A DNA stretch of 64,000 bases, taken from positions 1,364,001 through 1,428,000 of the forward strand of contig NZ_CP102453.1 of the NCBI RefSeq assembly GCF_024661895.1. Reading direction: 5' to 3'. The stretch is from Fundicoccus culcitae (GTDB taxonomy: Bacteria; Bacillota; Bacilli; Lactobacillales; Aerococcaceae). Positions 62,805 through 64,000 of the stretch are shown one piece after another. The notes beneath the pieces are model-generated. The model did no database searches, was not told where the DNA came from, and was given only the letters and a program-made list of their open reading frames with translations. Each line of letters begins with the position of its first letter. The first letter of the stretch is position 1. Made by a program: the position numbers and the translations under genes.

Positions 62805-64000
62805 CTACCCCTTTACAAACGACGGAATCACAATCCGCACGCGGGTGCCGTCCCCGTTTTCACTGGTGATTTCAAAAGTCAAATCTTGGTTGTAGTACAA
62901 GGTCAGGCGGTCGTAGACATTGAGCAAGCCTGAGCGGTTGTAGGTTGGGTTGGTCAGGTAGGACTGGATTTGTTGCAGTTTTTCTTCGGGGATGCCGTCG
63001 GCATCGTCTTGGACAATGATTTCAAGTTGTTGGTCGAGATTGCGAATGAAAATGTCCAGATGAATCATGCGGTCAACATTGCGGACCCCGTGGTGAACGA
63101 CATTTTCAACCAGGGGTTGTAAAATCAACTTGACAATCGGACGGTTGGCAATGCCGGGGTCGACGTCCCAGCGAACTTCAAAATTATCGAAACGGGCGTT
63201 CATGATGTTGAGGTAATGGCGGGTGAATTCAATTTCTTTCCAGAGCGGGACGACCAGGTCCTTGCGGTTGTTGATATATTGAAAATAATTGGACAACGAA
63301 TGCACCATCTCAACAGCGGCCTCGGTTTGTTCATCTTCGACTAGGAAGAGTAAGTTATCGAGGGCGTTGTACAAAAAGTGTGGGTTAATTTGATTTTGCA
63401 AGGCAAATAGTTGAATTTCACGCTTTTCATAGTTTTCTTTAATTAAATTTTCCTGAATAGCAATTTTCTCGTCAACCAATTGGTACAACTCGTCTAAAAT
63501 ATCGTTAAAGTTTTGTTGGATTTGAGTGACTTCATCGATGCCATCTAAGAAATTGGATGGGCGATCGAGATTAATCAAGCCATCACGTTGGCTAACAATG
63601 CGGGAAAAAGGCTTCAGCACATTGGTCGCAATAAAGTAAGCCACCGCTAACAAAATAAGTAACAGCACAAAAAAGATTGAGAAATACTGACTGAGAATCA
63701 GACCAATTTCACTGGTGATATTGGTTTGATCGAATGTAACTTGATAGGTCCAACCAGCGATATTTAGTGGGAGGTTGACCTGGTGTAAATTCCGGGCTGT
63801 CGGCGGTTGGTTGGAAACGATGTTGCTGGTTTGGAATTCGAAAATCGGTTGTTGGTCGACGAGCAGGCTTTCGGACATGGCCTCCTCGAGGAGCGGCAAA
63901 TCGCCGAAATAGCTTTGGTCGAATTCGATTTGGACGGTGTCGACGTTGGACAGGGTCGGGCTAGGGTTGCGAATCGGCAGTTTGATGATGCCGTACGGGT
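62805..64000 (-). CDS. YesM-type sensor histidine kinase, C-terminal part (cut by window edge)
   Basis: The frame is open to the right edge (upstream codons read KLPIRNPSPTLSNVDTVQIE), so the true start is outside. Order: end of an extracellular sensor domain, one transmembrane helix (EIGLILSQYFSIFFVLLLI onward), a HAMP linker, the His-kinase block ALQNQINPHFLYNALDNLLF with the phosphorylated His, then the ATPase domain with LQPLVENVVHHGVRN and GDGTRVRIVIPS. The Asp-containing ATP box reads DDADGIP rather than the usual DNGxGI. YesM/YesN pairs often control carbohydrate operons, so it may sense a glycan for the nearby sialic acid genes. The partner regulator is not in the window. Confidence 0.88.
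   Translation of the reverse strand, partial: PYGIIKLPIRNPSPTLSNVDTVQIEFDQSYFGDLPLLEEAMSESLLVDQQPIFEFQTSNIVSNQPPTARNLHQVNLPLNIAGWTYQVTFDQTNITSEIGLILSQYFSIFFVLLLILLAVAYFIATNVLKPFSRIVSQRDGLINLDRPSNFLDGIDEVTQIQQNFNDILDELYQLVDEKIAIQENLIKENYEKREIQLFALQNQINPHFLYNALDNLLFLVEDEQTEAAVEMVHSLSNYFQYINNRKDLVVPLWKEIEFTRHYLNIMNARFDNFEVRWDVDPGIANRPIVKLILQPLVENVVHHGVRNVDRMIHLDIFIRNLDQQLEIIVQDDADGIPEEKLQQIQSYLTNPTYNRSGLLNVYDRLTLYYNQDLTFEITSENGDGTRVRIVIPSFVKG

Overview
The window comes from a low-GC Gram-positive bacterium. Evidence: strong AGGAGG-type ribosome binding sites, YveK/CapA plus CapB tyrosine-kinase capsule pairs, an ISL3-family and an IS66-family element, RpiR regulators and streptococcal-like glycan-foraging genes. 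I infer Lactobacillales, possibly Aerococcaceae, but nothing here fixes the genus. No rRNA, tRNA, CRISPR array or replication origin was recognised.

Layout. (1) 1-8807, minus strand: a capsule operon resembling Staphylococcus aureus type 5/8 capE-F-G (UDP-L-FucNAc), capM-capN-capL (D-FucNAc start and L-FucNAc transfer) and capA-capB (chain length and kinase), headed by a GH95 fucosidase-like gene. The UDP-GlcNAc 4,6-dehydratase capD/pglF lies apart at 9217-11079 on the plus strand. (2) 11161-22827: a second exopolysaccharide cluster with its own capA/capB pair, three glycosyltransferases, a polymerase candidate, a MurJ-type flippase, a membrane-anchored beta-helix protein and an acyltransferase. 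(3) 24409-26785: a pglE-pglC-pglD (bacillosamine-type) module. It needs a 4,6-dehydratase, which 9217-11079 could supply. (4) 27537-28766: a Fic gene broken by one in-frame ochre codon. (5) 29144-46198: a mannoside/N-glycan locus with two GH92 and one GH125 alpha-mannosidase, a DUF4091 hydrolase, a ROK protein, a complete sugar ABC importer minus its ATPase, an RpiR regulator and a GH4 glycosidase. (6) 48707-61879: a sialic acid region with two paralogous sialidases, a ROK kinase (NanK), a lyase (NanA), an epimerase (NanE) and a 1015-residue DUF4091-sialidase fusion. (7) 62805-end: a YesM-type sensor kinase cut by the window edge.

How the genes work together: regions 5 and 6 look like uptake and mainly cytoplasmic trimming of host glycans (mannose, sialic acid, perhaps GalNAc). 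Regions 1-3 build surface polysaccharides from UDP-GlcNAc-derived deoxyamino sugars.

The most unusual content is between genes. At least six unrelated palindromic repeat families share a tandem period of about 41 bp (50.3-51.2, 52.8, 54.2/56.5, 56.7-57.0, 62.5 and 27.3 kb, with 40-bp relatives at 23.4 and 24.0 kb). Paired 85-bp inverted-repeat elements and GGGAAGTGA boundary motifs frame some of these arrays. Both insertion sequences landed inside or beside these repeats with intact 8-bp target duplications, and the unoccupied version of one insertion site is still present at 27.4 kb. A separate motif, AATAAATATCACTGC, recurs at the stop codons of several GC-rich genes.
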